12,896 bases of DNA from Lachnoclostridium sp. UBA739 (GCA_002297865.1 DBKX01000348.1:1-12896), one strand, 5' to 3'. Shown: positions 1-8,935, counted from the stretch's first letter. The notes: a model not told the origin generated them from the sequence alone. Program-made: numbers and translations.

Positions 1-3000
1 TTGAAGAAATCTTGAATGTGGATAAAGTTGGAGTCAGGGACAGTTTCTTTGAACTTGGCGGACATTCCTTAAGAGCTACACGTCTTGTCAATCGGATTGA
101 AGTTGAGATAGGGGGAAGGATTACACTTATGGAGGTTTTCAGTAATCCTACACCTGAGAAACTTGCAAAACTGACAGAAGAAGGAATGGATGAAGAATAT
201 ATACCAATTCCTAGAGCAGAAGAAAAAGAATACTATCGAATGTCTTCAGCGCAGAAGAGGACATACCTTATACAGCAGATGGATCCGAAAGGAATTATGT
301 ATAACATGCCATATAACTATAAATTGACAGGAGAAATATATCCTGATAGGCTGAAAAAAGCACTGGATAAGTTAGTGGCACGACATGAGATACTTAGGAC
401 AGAATTCCTTATGATTGATGGAGAAGCAGTTCAGAAAATTATGGATGAAGCAACGGTGCCATTCGAGTATGCTGAAAGTTCGGAAAAGAGTGATGAAGAA
501 GAGATAAGAGACTTTAGGAGAGCATTTGATCTTTCCAAGGCACCACAGATACGAGCAAGACTTGTAAAGAGAGATGGGTATACTCTATTCCTGCTTGATA
601 TGCACCATATCATCGGAGACGGCATGAGTATGGGTACATTTATGCATGAATTAAGTGCTTTGTACGGAGGAGAAGAATTACTGAAACTAAATCGTCAGTT
701 TAAGGATTACAGTGAGTGGATGAATAGCCGTGATCTTACAGAACAAAAGAAATATTGGCTGAGTCAGTTCGAAGATGAAATACCTGTGCTTGACATGCCA
801 CTTGATCATACACGTCCTCAGATGCAAAGTTATGAGGGAAACAAGACAACGATGATGCTAGATGAAAAATTGTCGTCGCAGATTAAAGAGCTTTCCAAGA
901 AGAGCGGAGCGACAGAATATATGATTTTCTTATCAGCAACTATGATACTGCTCAGTAAGTATAGCCGTCAGGAAGATATCGTAATCGGAAGTCCGATAAG
1001 TGGAAGGACACATAAGGATACGGAAGAAATGCTCGGAATGTTTATCAACACTCTAGCAATGAGGGGAAGACCTGAGAGGACGAAGAGTTATGAAGAGTTC
1101 CTTAAAGAGATAAAAGATATCTGTTTTAAGGCATATGAGAATCAGGAGTATCCGTTTGAAGAACTCGTAGAAGCCGTACAGATACAGAGAGATATATCTA
1201 GAAATCCACTGTTCGATGTGATGCTAGTGCTTCAAAACAATGAAAATACCAAGTTTGAACTGGAAGGAACAGAGGCAGAGAGTGTCGGTATTTTTGATAC
1301 AATTTCCAAATTTGATCTTACATTCAATATAGCAGAAAAAGAGGAAGGATTTGTAATCATACTTGAATATTGTACAGCCCTGTATGAAGCTGTGACCGCA
1401 AAGCGTATACTCAAACATTTTAAAGAAATACTCAGACAGCTCACAGTAGACAAAGAAATTAAAATTGGAGATATCGAGATGGTAACATCTGACGAAAGAG
1501 AAACCATCCTCCATGTATTTAATGCAACAGAGATCGCGTATCCGAAAGAGAAGACGGTAGTAGAGTTATTCGAAGAACAGGTCAAAAAGAATCCAGATAA
1601 CAGAGCAGTGGTGTATGAAGATGAGTCAATCAGCTACGAGGAATTAAATGGAAATGCTAATGTACTTGCTCATAAGTTGAGAGAGAAAGGAATTGGCAGG
1701 GATGACTTTGTAGCAATCGTATCCGAGAGAAGCATAGAGATGATAGAAGGAATTATCGGAATTATTAAGGCAGGCGGAGCCTATGTGCCAATCGATCCGA
1801 CATATCCTGAGGATAGAATCGCCTTTATGTTGGAAGACTGTAGACCTAAGGCATTATTGACATTCGGAGACGAAATAAAGATAAACACCAATATTGAAAA
1901 GATTGACCTTGGAGCCGTTGGAATCTGGGAAGGAAATAGAGACAATCCAGAACATATCAATCATCCAGAAGATCTGATTTACTGTATCTATACATCAGGA
2001 ACTACAGGACAGCCAAAGGGTGTAATGATAGAACATGGTGGAGCAATAAATTCCAATTGTACATTTGGTGGAAGCTGGGGAGTAAATTCAGAAGATAAGG
2101 TAATTCAGTTTGCCAACTATGTCTTTGATGCATCCGCATCGGAGATAATAATGGCGTTATTAAATGGTGCAGAACTTGTATGTGTTCCAGAGAATATTGT
2201 ACACGATCCAGTATGTTTTAGCAGATATTGCAAGGAAAAACAAGTTACAGTGGCAACGCTTCCGCCAAATTATTATATACAAGAAGAAATTGATATCCAT
2301 CTACGCAAATTAATTACTGCTGGTTCAGAATCCAATAAAGCAATTCTTGCAAAGGCGGGAAGTAATGCGTATATTAATGCCTACGGTCCGACAGAAAATA
2401 CAATCTGTGCAAGTTTCTGGGAGAAGAACGAAAAGTGGAATGGTGGAAATGTACCAATCGGAAAACCAATCAGCAACACTCATATATACATTATGAATGG
2501 AGATAAGCTTTGTGGAATTGGAGTACCAGGAGAATTATGCCTCACTGGCGACAGCCTAGCAAGAGGGTATCTGAATAGACCAGAGCTTACAGCAGAGAAG
2601 TTTGTGAAGAATCCTTATGGAGAGGGACGTATGTATCGTTCTGGTGATCTTGCAAGATGGCTTCCAGACGGAAATATCGAATATCTAGGAAGAATCGATG
2701 AACAAGTTAAGATAAGAGGATTCCGAATTGAACTTGGAGAGATCGAGAGTCATATCCGAGAGATAGAAGGAGTAAAAGACAGTGCAGTCATAGCCAGAGA
2801 GGATGCCAGTGGGGATAAGGCAATTTATGCATACTATACTGGAAGTGGAGTCAGTGTGTCAGACATCAGAGACAGGCTGATAGAAGTATTACCAGAGTAT
2901 ATGATCCCTGCCTATATGATGGAGATTGATAGTATTCCTGTTACTAGAAATGGAAAAGTTGACAAAAGAGCACTACCAGATATAGAAGTTTCAAGCACTG

Positions 3001-6000
3001 AGGAGTACGTAGCACCAAGAAATGAGGCGGAAAGCATTATCTGCGAGATATTCGAGGAAATACTCGGAATAGAACGAGTAGGTGTAAATGATGATTTCTT
3101 TAAACTTGGCGGACATTCTCTACGAATCATAAAGATTATTAACAGAATAGAACAGAGGACAGGGGTTCGCTTTGGTATAAAGACTGTATATGCAAATTCC
3201 AAGGTTGTTGAACTTAGTAAAGCGCTCATAGCATGTAATGAAAAAGCTGGTAGGGATATCATTAGGAGTGCAGAGAAAAAGGACAGATACGTGGCTTCAT
3301 CTATTCAAAAAAATGTATATATAGCCCAGAAGAGTGTGGAAGCAGGAACTGTCTATAATATGCCAATTGAACTGATGATAGAAGGTAGGTTAGATGCAGA
3401 TAGACTACAGGTGGCAGTTGATGAACTGGTAAAGCGTCATAAAGTATTGCAGACCTCATTTGTCTCTGAAGATGGAGAAATCTATCAGGTTATAAATACA
3501 GATGCAAAAGTAAAACTGGAGAAGTACTTTGCAGACAGTGAAGAAGAGCTGGAAGAGAAATTCCATCAATTTGTACGACCATTTGAACTAGAAACAGCGC
3601 CTCTATTTAGGATAGGTATAGCTGAGTGCAAGGGAATACAGAGAATATTCATTGATGTCAATCACATTGTAGCTGATGGTGAGAGCAATACACTTATGAT
3701 GAAAGAACTTGCAGCATTTTATAATGGTCAAGAACTTAGTAAAGCAAAGCTGCAGTACTATGATTTTAGTGAATGGCTTGCAGGAAAGTCGCTTAAAAAA
3801 GAATCAGATTACTGGAAGAATGTAATAGAAAGCGTTGAAGAACCAATGCAGTTGCCTTACGACAAGACAGGAACGGTGGATTCTTCCTCCGTTGTATCCA
3901 TAAAAGTCAAAGAGGATATCTACAGAAAACTGAGGGGACTTTCCGCAGAACTTCATACAACGATCCATAACATACTTTTATTTGCAGCTATGAGGACAAT
4001 GAACAGATTCTGTAACCAACAACAGATAGTGATAGGAGTGCCATTCTCATTACGTAGCAGATACAATCTAGAAGACGTACTTGGTATGATGGTTAATGTT
4101 CTGCCTATTATGTTCAAAGTGGATGAGGAACAAACTATTAAAGAATCCATAAAGCAAATCGAAGAAATAGTTATTTCTGCATTTGAAAACAGCATCTGTG
4201 ACGTACAGGCACTGATTTCGGAAATGGCTGAAAGTACCTATGATAAAATTCGTATGGTCTTTTCATTCAATGGAAGTGAATCAGAGCAAATACACTTTGG
4301 AGATTCTAGGATGTGGACGAAGAGTAGTTCTGAAAGCACAGCAAAGTATGAGCTTGTAATGTCAGTTGCCGAAAAAGCAGATCATTACGATGTTGTATTG
4401 ACATATGCTAATGGACTATTTTTCAGAGAGACAGCAGAGAATATCCTTGAAAGCTTTGTAACCGTAGTAGAACAGCTTGTGAATGGAAGAAAAAAAGTAT
4501 CAGATCTTACCGCAATATCTGATGCACAGAGAGAAAAATTGCTTTATCTTGCAGGAAATAAAGTGGAATTCGGTTGTGAAAAGACCGTCATTGATCGAAT
4601 TATAGAAAAGGCGATGAAAAACGGAGAACAGACAGCAGTTGTGTATAGAGGCAAGTCATTAAGTTATCATAAACTTATACAATGGGCTCAGTTTAATGCG
4701 AAGAGATTGATCGAACAAGGCATTGGAGAGGGCGATATAGTATGTATACTTTTAGAAAATGGACTATCACTGATTCCGGTAGTAATTGGAATCTGTATGA
4801 CTGGTGCAGCATATCTACCACTAGATCGAGAAACACCTGACGGAAGAATAGCAACGATTCTTGAAAGTAGTGGATGTGTATGTGCTGTAGTAGATGAAGA
4901 GAATAAAAATCGCATACAGGGAATTCGATGTCTAAAGGTAAGTGAACCTGAGGAAGTAGAACTTTCATTTGAAAGCAAAGCGACTTCAGAAGATGCAGCA
5001 TATGTGATTTATACATCAGGTTCAACTGGTACACCAAAAGGAGTGCAGGTAAGTCATAGGGCACTCAGCAATCTTGTGGATTGGCATATACGGAAATTCA
5101 GTATTACAGAGTCAGAAGTAACCACACATTATGCTGGATTCGGATTTGATGCGACCGTATGGGAGATATTTCCTAGTCTTGTAGCAGGAGCATGTATACA
5201 TTGCATACCAGATGACATACGTATTGACATCAAAGCACTTCGAGACTATTACGAAGAGAATGGAATAACAGTAAGCTTTTTGCCAACACCTATTTGTGAG
5301 CAGTTTATGAAGCAAGAGAATCATTCACTTAGAATTCTGCTAACAGGTGGTGATAAGCTCAATACTTTTGTAGCTGGGCATTCCTATAGAGTGTTCAATA
5401 ATTACGGTCCTACAGAAAATACTGTAGTAACCACTTGCTATGAGGTTACGGAACAGACATCCAACATTCCGATTGGTAGACCAATCGATAATGTTCAGGT
5501 TTATGTAGGAGACTCCAAATGCAGATTGCTACCTCCATATGCAAGGGGAGAGCTACTGATATGTGGTGATAGCCTTGCAGATGGTTACCTTAAGAATGAA
5601 GAGCAAACCTCCAAAGCATTTGTTGAGACAGAGTTCGGAAGGACATATCGTACTGGAGATATTGTTAAATGGAATCATGAGGATGAGCTAGAGTTCATTG
5701 GACGAAATGACCATCAGACAAAAGTCAATGGCAACAGAATTGAGCTTGGTGAGATTGCATCCGTACTTGATACAGTAGAAGGTGTAAACGGCACAGCTGT
5801 TGTTATTCAGGAGATAAACGGAAGTAAGTGGATAACTGCGTATTATGCATCAGAAGAGAACATACCAGAGGATAAGCTACGTAACTATCTATCATCAAGG
5901 CTTCCATATTATATGATGCCAAGATATATCCTTTATCTTGAATCTATACCGTTAACACTGAATGGGAAGATTGATGTAAGAGCATTGCCAGTACCTGACG

Positions 6001-6821
6001 TAAAGACTTCTAATAATGAAATGGCTGTGTCTAAGACGGAGTGTTTCCTATTTGATATATGGCGAGAGCTTCTTGCAATAGAAGACATTAGTATATATGA
6101 GAATTTCATAGAAGCTGGTGGAAACTCAATATTGATTGTCAAGATGCAAGAAATGATAGAATATCAGTATCCAGATATTGTTACAATAGCAGATATTTTT
6201 GCGAATCCTACAATTTCCTCTCTTGCAGGATTTATAGATAGTAAAAACGCAGTAGGTGAACTTGTGTCTATCAGTAGACAGATACTGATACCACAGTTTG
6301 GAGTGAAAGGCAAAGAACTTCTTGAGAAAACAGTAAGTTTTGTTGATAAGAGCAGACTGTGTGATGTCTCTGTAAGTCTTAGAAATCGAGACAGAACAAT
6401 GTTTGAAACAGTGTTTGTATCGGCGTATTGTGCAGCAGTTTCTCAGATATTGGATAATACAGAAGGGTTGAAGGTATACAGTGTCATAGGAGAAGAACAT
6501 TATATCTTCACAGTGGATCCAAATTCGCTTAAGAATTTTGCACAACTGACAGCCAAGGTATCCAAAGGGTTGAAGTCATGTTCATGCGAAAAGATATCAA
6601 AGGTTGTAGTGGATCAGAAGAGTACAGGAATTGTTCCAGTGTTTATACTGAATGGAAGCAAAGAAGATGCCTTTATGAAACAAGCAGATTTTGAGCTGAA
6701 CTGTAGTATAACTAGAAACCGCTTACATGTAACAGTAGACAGTACAGCCGTGGACGAGAGATACATGGATGCGGTATTGAAGAGATTTACAGCAATTTTA
6801 AAGAGTGTATTTTCGATTTAA
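1..6821 (+). CDS. Nonribosomal peptide synthetase, C-terminal part (5' end outside window)
   Basis: Large cytoplasmic assembly-line enzyme that activates amino acids as adenylates, loads them on phosphopantetheine carriers and joins them. The frame is open to the left edge; 2272 residues are visible, numbered here as nt/3. Domain order: PCP (to about residue 62, LGGHS Ser at nt 66-68); C (about 78-495; HHIIGDG at nt 603-623); A (about 513-993; YTSGTTGQPKG at nt 1989-2021, GRIDEQVKIRG, NGKVDKRALP at nt 2949-2978); PCP (Ser at nt 3117-3119); C (about 1093-1500; NHIVADG at nt 3660-3680); A (about 1523-1997; YTSGSTGTPKG at nt 5010-5042, NGKIDVRALP at nt 5961-5990); PCP (AGGNS Ser at nt 6126-6128); then about 190 residues like the second lobe of a C domain. 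Pocket residues read by eye against GrsA give DASTIAAICK (aromatic, Tyr-like) and DAWFLGNVVK (Leu). There is no epimerase, thioesterase or reductase domain, and the product is not identifiable. The TTG at nt 12 is not a start, because carrier-domain sequence continues upstream of it. Confidence 0.96.
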   Translation, partial: EEILNVDKVGVRDSFFELGGHSLRATRLVNRIEVEIGGRITLMEVFSNPTPEKLAKLTEEGMDEEYIPIPRAEEKEYYRMSSAQKRTYLIQQMDPKGIMYNMPYNYKLTGEIYPDRLKKALDKLVARHEILRTEFLMIDGEAVQKIMDEATVPFEYAESSEKSDEEEIRDFRRAFDLSKAPQIRARLVKRDGYTLFLLDMHHIIGDGMSMGTFMHELSALYGGEELLKLNRQFKDYSEWMNSRDLTEQKKYWLSQFEDEIPVLDMPLDHTRPQMQSYEGNKTTMMLDEKLSSQIKELSKKSGATEYMIFLSATMILLSKYSRQEDIVIGSPISGRTHKDTEEMLGMFINTLAMRGRPERTKSYEEFLKEIKDICFKAYENQEYPFEELVEAVQIQRDISRNPLFDVMLVLQNNENTKFELEGTEAESVGIFDTISKFDLTFNIAEKEEGFVIILEYCTALYEAVTAKRILKHFKEILRQLTVDKEIKIGDIEMVTSDERETILHVFNATEIAYPKEKTVVELFEEQVKKNPDNRAVVYEDESISYEELNGNANVLAHKLREKGIGRDDFVAIVSERSIEMIEGIIGIIKAGGAYVPIDPTYPEDRIAFMLEDCRPKALLTFGDEIKINTNIEKIDLGAVGIWEGNRDNPEHINHPEDLIYCIYTSGTTGQPKGVMIEHGGAINSNCTFGGSWGVNSEDKVIQFANYVFDASASEIIMALLNGAELVCVPENIVHDPVCFSRYCKEKQVTVATLPPNYYIQEEIDIHLRKLITAGSESNKAILAKAGSNAYINAYGPTENTICASFWEKNEKWNGGNVPIGKPISNTHIYIMNGDKLCGIGVPGELCLTGDSLARGYLNRPELTAEKFVKNPYGEGRMYRSGDLARWLPDGNIEYLGRIDEQVKIRGFRIELGEIESHIREIEGVKDSAVIAREDASGDKAIYAYYTGSGVSVSDIRDRLIEVLPEYMIPAYMMEIDSIPVTRNGKVDKRALPDIEVSSTEEYVAPRNEAESIICEIFEEILGIERVGVNDDFFKLGGHSLRIIKIINRIEQRTGVRFGIKTVYANSKVVELSKALIACNEKAGRDIIRSAEKKDRYVASSIQKNVYIAQKSVEAGTVYNMPIELMIEGRLDADRLQVAVDELVKRHKVLQTSFVSEDGEIYQVINTDAKVKLEKYFADSEEELEEKFHQFVRPFELETAPLFRIGIAECKGIQRIFIDVNHIVADGESNTLMMKELAAFYNGQELSKAKLQYYDFSEWLAGKSLKKESDYWKNVIESVEEPMQLPYDKTGTVDSSSVVSIKVKEDIYRKLRGLSAELHTTIHNILLFAAMRTMNRFCNQQQIVIGVPFSLRSRYNLEDVLGMMVNVLPIMFKVDEEQTIKESIKQIEEIVISAFENSICDVQALISEMAESTYDKIRMVFSFNGSESEQIHFGDSRMWTKSSSESTAKYELVMSVAEKADHYDVVLTYANGLFFRETAENILESFVTVVEQLVNGRKKVSDLTAISDAQREKLLYLAGNKVEFGCEKTVIDRIIEKAMKNGEQTAVVYRGKSLSYHKLIQWAQFNAKRLIEQGIGEGDIVCILLENGLSLIPVVIGICMTGAAYLPLDRETPDGRIATILESSGCVCAVVDEENKNRIQGIRCLKVSEPEEVELSFESKATSEDAAYVIYTSGSTGTPKGVQVSHRALSNLVDWHIRKFSITESEVTTHYAGFGFDATVWEIFPSLVAGACIHCIPDDIRIDIKALRDYYEENGITVSFLPTPICEQFMKQENHSLRILLTGGDKLNTFVAGHSYRVFNNYGPTENTVVTTCYEVTEQTSNIPIGRPIDNVQVYVGDSKCRLLPPYARGELLICGDSLADGYLKNEEQTSKAFVETEFGRTYRTGDIVKWNHEDELEFIGRNDHQTKVNGNRIELGEIASVLDTVEGVNGTAVVIQEINGSKWITAYYASEENIPEDKLRNYLSSRLPYYMMPRYILYLESIPLTLNGKIDVRALPVPDVKTSNNEMAVSKTECFLFDIWRELLAIEDISIYENFIEAGGNSILIVKMQEMIEYQYPDIVTIADIFANPTISSLAGFIDSKNAVGELVSISRQILIPQFGVKGKELLEKTVSFVDKSRLCDVSVSLRNRDRTMFETVFVSAYCAAVSQILDNTEGLKVYSVIGEEHYIFTVDPNSLKNFAQLTAKVSKGLKSCSCEKISKVVVDQKSTGIVPVFILNGSKEDAFMKQADFELNCSITRNRLHVTVDSTAVDERYMDAVLKRFTAILKSVFSI

Positions 6822-6872
6822 AATAGAAATGAATAGGATTTTAATCGTATAACGAAATATTTATATTTGTAG

Positions 6873-6899
6873 AAGCCAAGTGGAGACACTTGGCTTTTA
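6873..6899 (+). terminator. Probable terminator of the NRPS gene
   Basis: A perfect 10-bp stem, AAGCCAAGTG / CACTTGGCTT, closes on a GAGA tetraloop about 50 nt after the NRPS stop. Only four T residues follow the GC part of the stem, and two of these lie in the stem, so the U-tract is weak. Position at the end of a long gene and the perfect stem support the call. Confidence 0.6.
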
Positions 6900-6953
6900 C
6901 AAGCTATAGAACAAACCGCTGTCGCAATAAAATAGGAAAGAGAAAACCCCCTA

Positions 6954-6978
6954 GAAAAGCCCCCTCTGAATGAGGGGC
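6954..6978 (-). terminator. Rho-independent terminator of the secreted Ig-like protein gene
   Basis: Read on the minus strand, GCCCCTC - ATTCA - GAGGGG-G-C is followed by TTTTC. The stem has six G:C-rich pairs plus one further pair across a bulged G. It lies 70-95 nt after the stop of the leftward surface-protein gene. The plus strand has no U-tract here, so it is assigned to the minus strand. The convergent NRPS has its own hairpin to the left. Confidence 0.6.
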
Positions 6979-7047
6979 AAGGGAGTTGAAATGTGCGTGC
7001 ACACGTTGTTTTGTTTAAGTTATATAAAAGAAGCGTACACTTTGTTC

Positions 7048-8868
7048 TTATGGATTCGCACTTGGCGATACTCCGTTCACAATAACGTTAACTGTCGTAT
7101 ATTTTGAACCAACATAAACTTTATAAGTGTAGTTTCCTGGAGCTATATTATAGCTATTAAAGGTTATATTAGGGTAATTGCAACTCCAGTAAATAGATGA
7201 ATAATTATTTACATCTGATACGGAAACAAAGTTGGCTGGTGAGGATATGCATTCAAGATAGCATACACCAACGTAAGCTGGGTCCATTGCATTACCATAT
7301 TGATCCTTAGCAGTAATTGTTATTGCACCATCTTCATTGCTTACTGTATTAACTAATGGTACTACAGTCTTAGAAAGTGTTACAGAACTTAGTACGGCTG
7401 GTGCGCCAACTGTAACTGGGAAAGTGGCAACGGTATATCCATTAGGATCTTTTAAATAAATATAGGTAGATCCTGTGTTTATAGGAACTAAGCCTATGGA
7501 CTTATCTGTGCTATCTATTATATTGCTTTGTAAAATTAAAATATTTGTATTCCCTGAACTTACTGAATACCTGCTGTAATCACCAATTTCCTTATTAGAA
7601 GAAGTTGTAATATTAAAATGAGCATAATAGTTACCTGAGTCTTTAGGAAGGGTGTAATTACAGTTTGTGGTGTTTGTAAAGGTAAACGTTGGTGAGTTTG
7701 TTATCGTGCATCTGTACTGAGCAGAAATCATTTCTGGATCATAACTAGTAATCCGTATATTTCCAGAGTCAGCAGTAATGCTATTAGAACCAGGTTCTTT
7801 ATAGCTAATTCTTGCGATTGCAGTACCATTAGGTGAAGTAAAGTTAAGCTTTTTGTTAGAATTTAAGTAATAAGAGGATACTGTAAATGTAATTCCTGAA
7901 TAGGACTGTCCATATTCATATTCACCAAGCTGTATTCCATTCTTATCGTATGCGTAAGCTACAATAGGAGTTTCTGTATTAATAGGGACTTTAGTTGTTA
8001 AAAACTCAAATTTACGAATAATACCGTCACAGGCGGTAAAGTTAAACGTGCTGCTCTTGTACTTCACAGTATAAACTTTTCCATCCATCAGATTTTGACT
8101 TAAGCTAAGGGTTGCATATTTGTTTTCTGATACAACACTAGATACAGATACAACCTTTCCACTTGTATTATAGATGGTAAAGTCATTTTTGCTTAACTTC
8201 GCTGGTGTTTCCTGAAATGCAACTCGAACTTCGCTTAGTCCAATCTGCTTAGCAGAAGAAATTGAACTATACACATTTACTGTAACACGCACTGTTCGGT
8301 TAGATGAACTGTTTGTTGCCACGGAGGCATCAGCCTTAGAGTAAGCAGTAATAGAAGCACTGCCGATTCCATTGGCCTTAATCGCACCTGTAATTGAATT
8401 AATGCTTACTACGTTTGTGTTACTTGATTTATAACGTATAACATCAGTAGAATTGGAAGGTGACTTTTTTACGGAAAGTTTTTTTGACTGCCCCGTTACT
8501 AATGTGAAACTTCTAACAGATGGAATTATGTAATCAGAACGCCTTCTCACAGTAAATGTTGTCTTACATACAAGCTGTGAAGTTGTGCGTCTTCTAGCAC
8601 TTATAGTAACTTTTCCAGGTTCTTTTACAAGTAGCTTACCTGTTCGTTTATTTACTTCGACAAGGCTTGGTTTGCTTGAATAGAAGTAAACACTTTGCTT
8701 ACGAACATTTAGAGTGTAGGCACGATTGGTATATAGAACGTTTGAGACAGTTTTTCCATTGGGTAAGATAAATTTAGATGCGGCGTTAATGTCTGTATAA
8801 TAAAGTGGCGTAATAAGAAAAAAGATAAAAAGCACCACACCTAGAATTTTAGAACTTTTTAATTTCAT
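7048..8868 (-). CDS. Secreted protein with Big2-type bacterial Ig-like domains
   Basis: 606-residue predicted extracellular protein of unknown specific role, probably a surface or adhesion-type protein. It begins with a signal peptide: MKLKSSK, a hydrophobic core at residues 8-24, then a likely cut after the Ala at 29 or 30. Two Big2-like Ig folds follow, at about 34-108 and 117-199. Both have the typical pattern 'SS(K/N)xxxVxxxxxxTGxxxxxxxGxxxIxA'. Residues about 202-300 resemble the Ig-like modules of S-layer-type proteins (LSKNDFTIYN, then LSLSQNLMDGKVYTVKY). The rest, to 606, is Ser/Thr/Asn/Tyr-rich and beta-like, with a further Ig-like segment at the end. No LPXTG motif, SLH repeat or C-terminal membrane helix is visible, so anchoring is unclear. 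The start was chosen at 8868 because AAGGAG lies 6 nt upstream and the signal peptide begins there. An in-frame ATG at 8931 would add 21 residues that run through a hairpin. Confidence 0.85.
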   Translation of the reverse strand: MKLKSSKILGVVLFIFFLITPLYYTDINAASKFILPNGKTVSNVLYTNRAYTLNVRKQSVYFYSSKPSLVEVNKRTGKLLVKEPGKVTISARRRTTSQLVCKTTFTVRRRSDYIIPSVRSFTLVTGQSKKLSVKKSPSNSTDVIRYKSSNTNVVSINSITGAIKANGIGSASITAYSKADASVATNSSSNRTVRVTVNVYSSISSAKQIGLSEVRVAFQETPAKLSKNDFTIYNTSGKVVSVSSVVSENKYATLSLSQNLMDGKVYTVKYKSSTFNFTACDGIIRKFEFLTTKVPINTETPIVAYAYDKNGIQLGEYEYGQSYSGITFTVSSYYLNSNKKLNFTSPNGTAIARISYKEPGSNSITADSGNIRITSYDPEMISAQYRCTITNSPTFTFTNTTNCNYTLPKDSGNYYAHFNITTSSNKEIGDYSRYSVSSGNTNILILQSNIIDSTDKSIGLVPINTGSTYIYLKDPNGYTVATFPVTVGAPAVLSSVTLSKTVVPLVNTVSNEDGAITITAKDQYGNAMDPAYVGVCYLECISSPANFVSVSDVNNYSSIYWSCNYPNITFNSYNIAPGNYTYKVYVGSKYTTVNVIVNGVSPSANP

Positions 8869-8875
8869 AACATTC

Positions 8876-8881
8876 TCCTTT
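8876..8881 (-). promoter_or_regulatory. Ribosome binding site that fixes the surface-protein start
   Basis: AAGGAG on the minus strand, six bases before the ATG at 8868-8866. It decides the start in favour of this ATG over the upstream in-frame ATG at 8931-8929, which has no comparable site. Confidence 0.8.
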
Positions 8882-8891
8882 GACATGGTAA

Positions 8892-8927
8892 TAAATACAG
8901 GCAAACAAGTTCGTTTGCCTGTATTTA
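8892..8927 (-). terminator. Strong hairpin after the HD-GYP gene, probable terminator
   Basis: A perfect 15-bp inverted repeat, TAAATACAGGCAAAC / GTTTGCCTGTATTTA, surrounds a 6-base loop, four bases beyond the HD-GYP stop codon. On the minus strand the GC-rich stem is followed by TATTTATTA, a moderately U-rich 3' side. The symmetric A/T ends mean it could also act on the plus strand. It separates the HD-GYP gene from the surface-protein gene and leaves only 23 bases before the latter's ATG. Confidence 0.65.
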
Positions 8928-8929
8928 AC

Positions 8930-8935
8930 ATTATA
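8930..8935 (-). promoter_or_regulatory. Possible -10 box for the surface-protein gene
   Basis: A perfect TATAAT on the minus strand overlaps the HD-GYP stop codon. No good TTGACA is seen 16-18 bases upstream (the hexamer at 17-bp spacing is CTTTTT). If used, transcription would start inside the 8892-8927 inverted repeat, so the transcript would lack part of the hairpin's 5' arm. Low-confidence call. Confidence 0.3.

Noticed and set aside
12..14. TTG as possible start codon of the NRPS
   Set aside because: The same frame is open to base 3 and reads E-E-I before it, matching normal carrier-domain sequence as seen at the second carrier (FEEILGIERVGV). The gene simply enters from the left.
3105..3125. 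Near-identical DNA around the two LGGHSL carrier motifs (nt 54-74 and 3105-3125), considered as a repeat or recombination site
   Set aside because: The similarity is explained by the conserved phosphopantetheine motif; flanking DNA diverges quickly.
4693..5064. 123-codon open frame antisense to the second A domain
   Set aside because: It lies fully inside strongly conserved NRPS sequence, has no ribosome binding site and no recognisable domain. It is a shadow of the coding strand.
6126..6545. 139-codon antisense frame over the NRPS tail
   Set aside because: Cys/Tyr/His-rich composition typical of antisense translation of AT-rich genes, with no start context. The plus-strand frame continues from a clear carrier domain.
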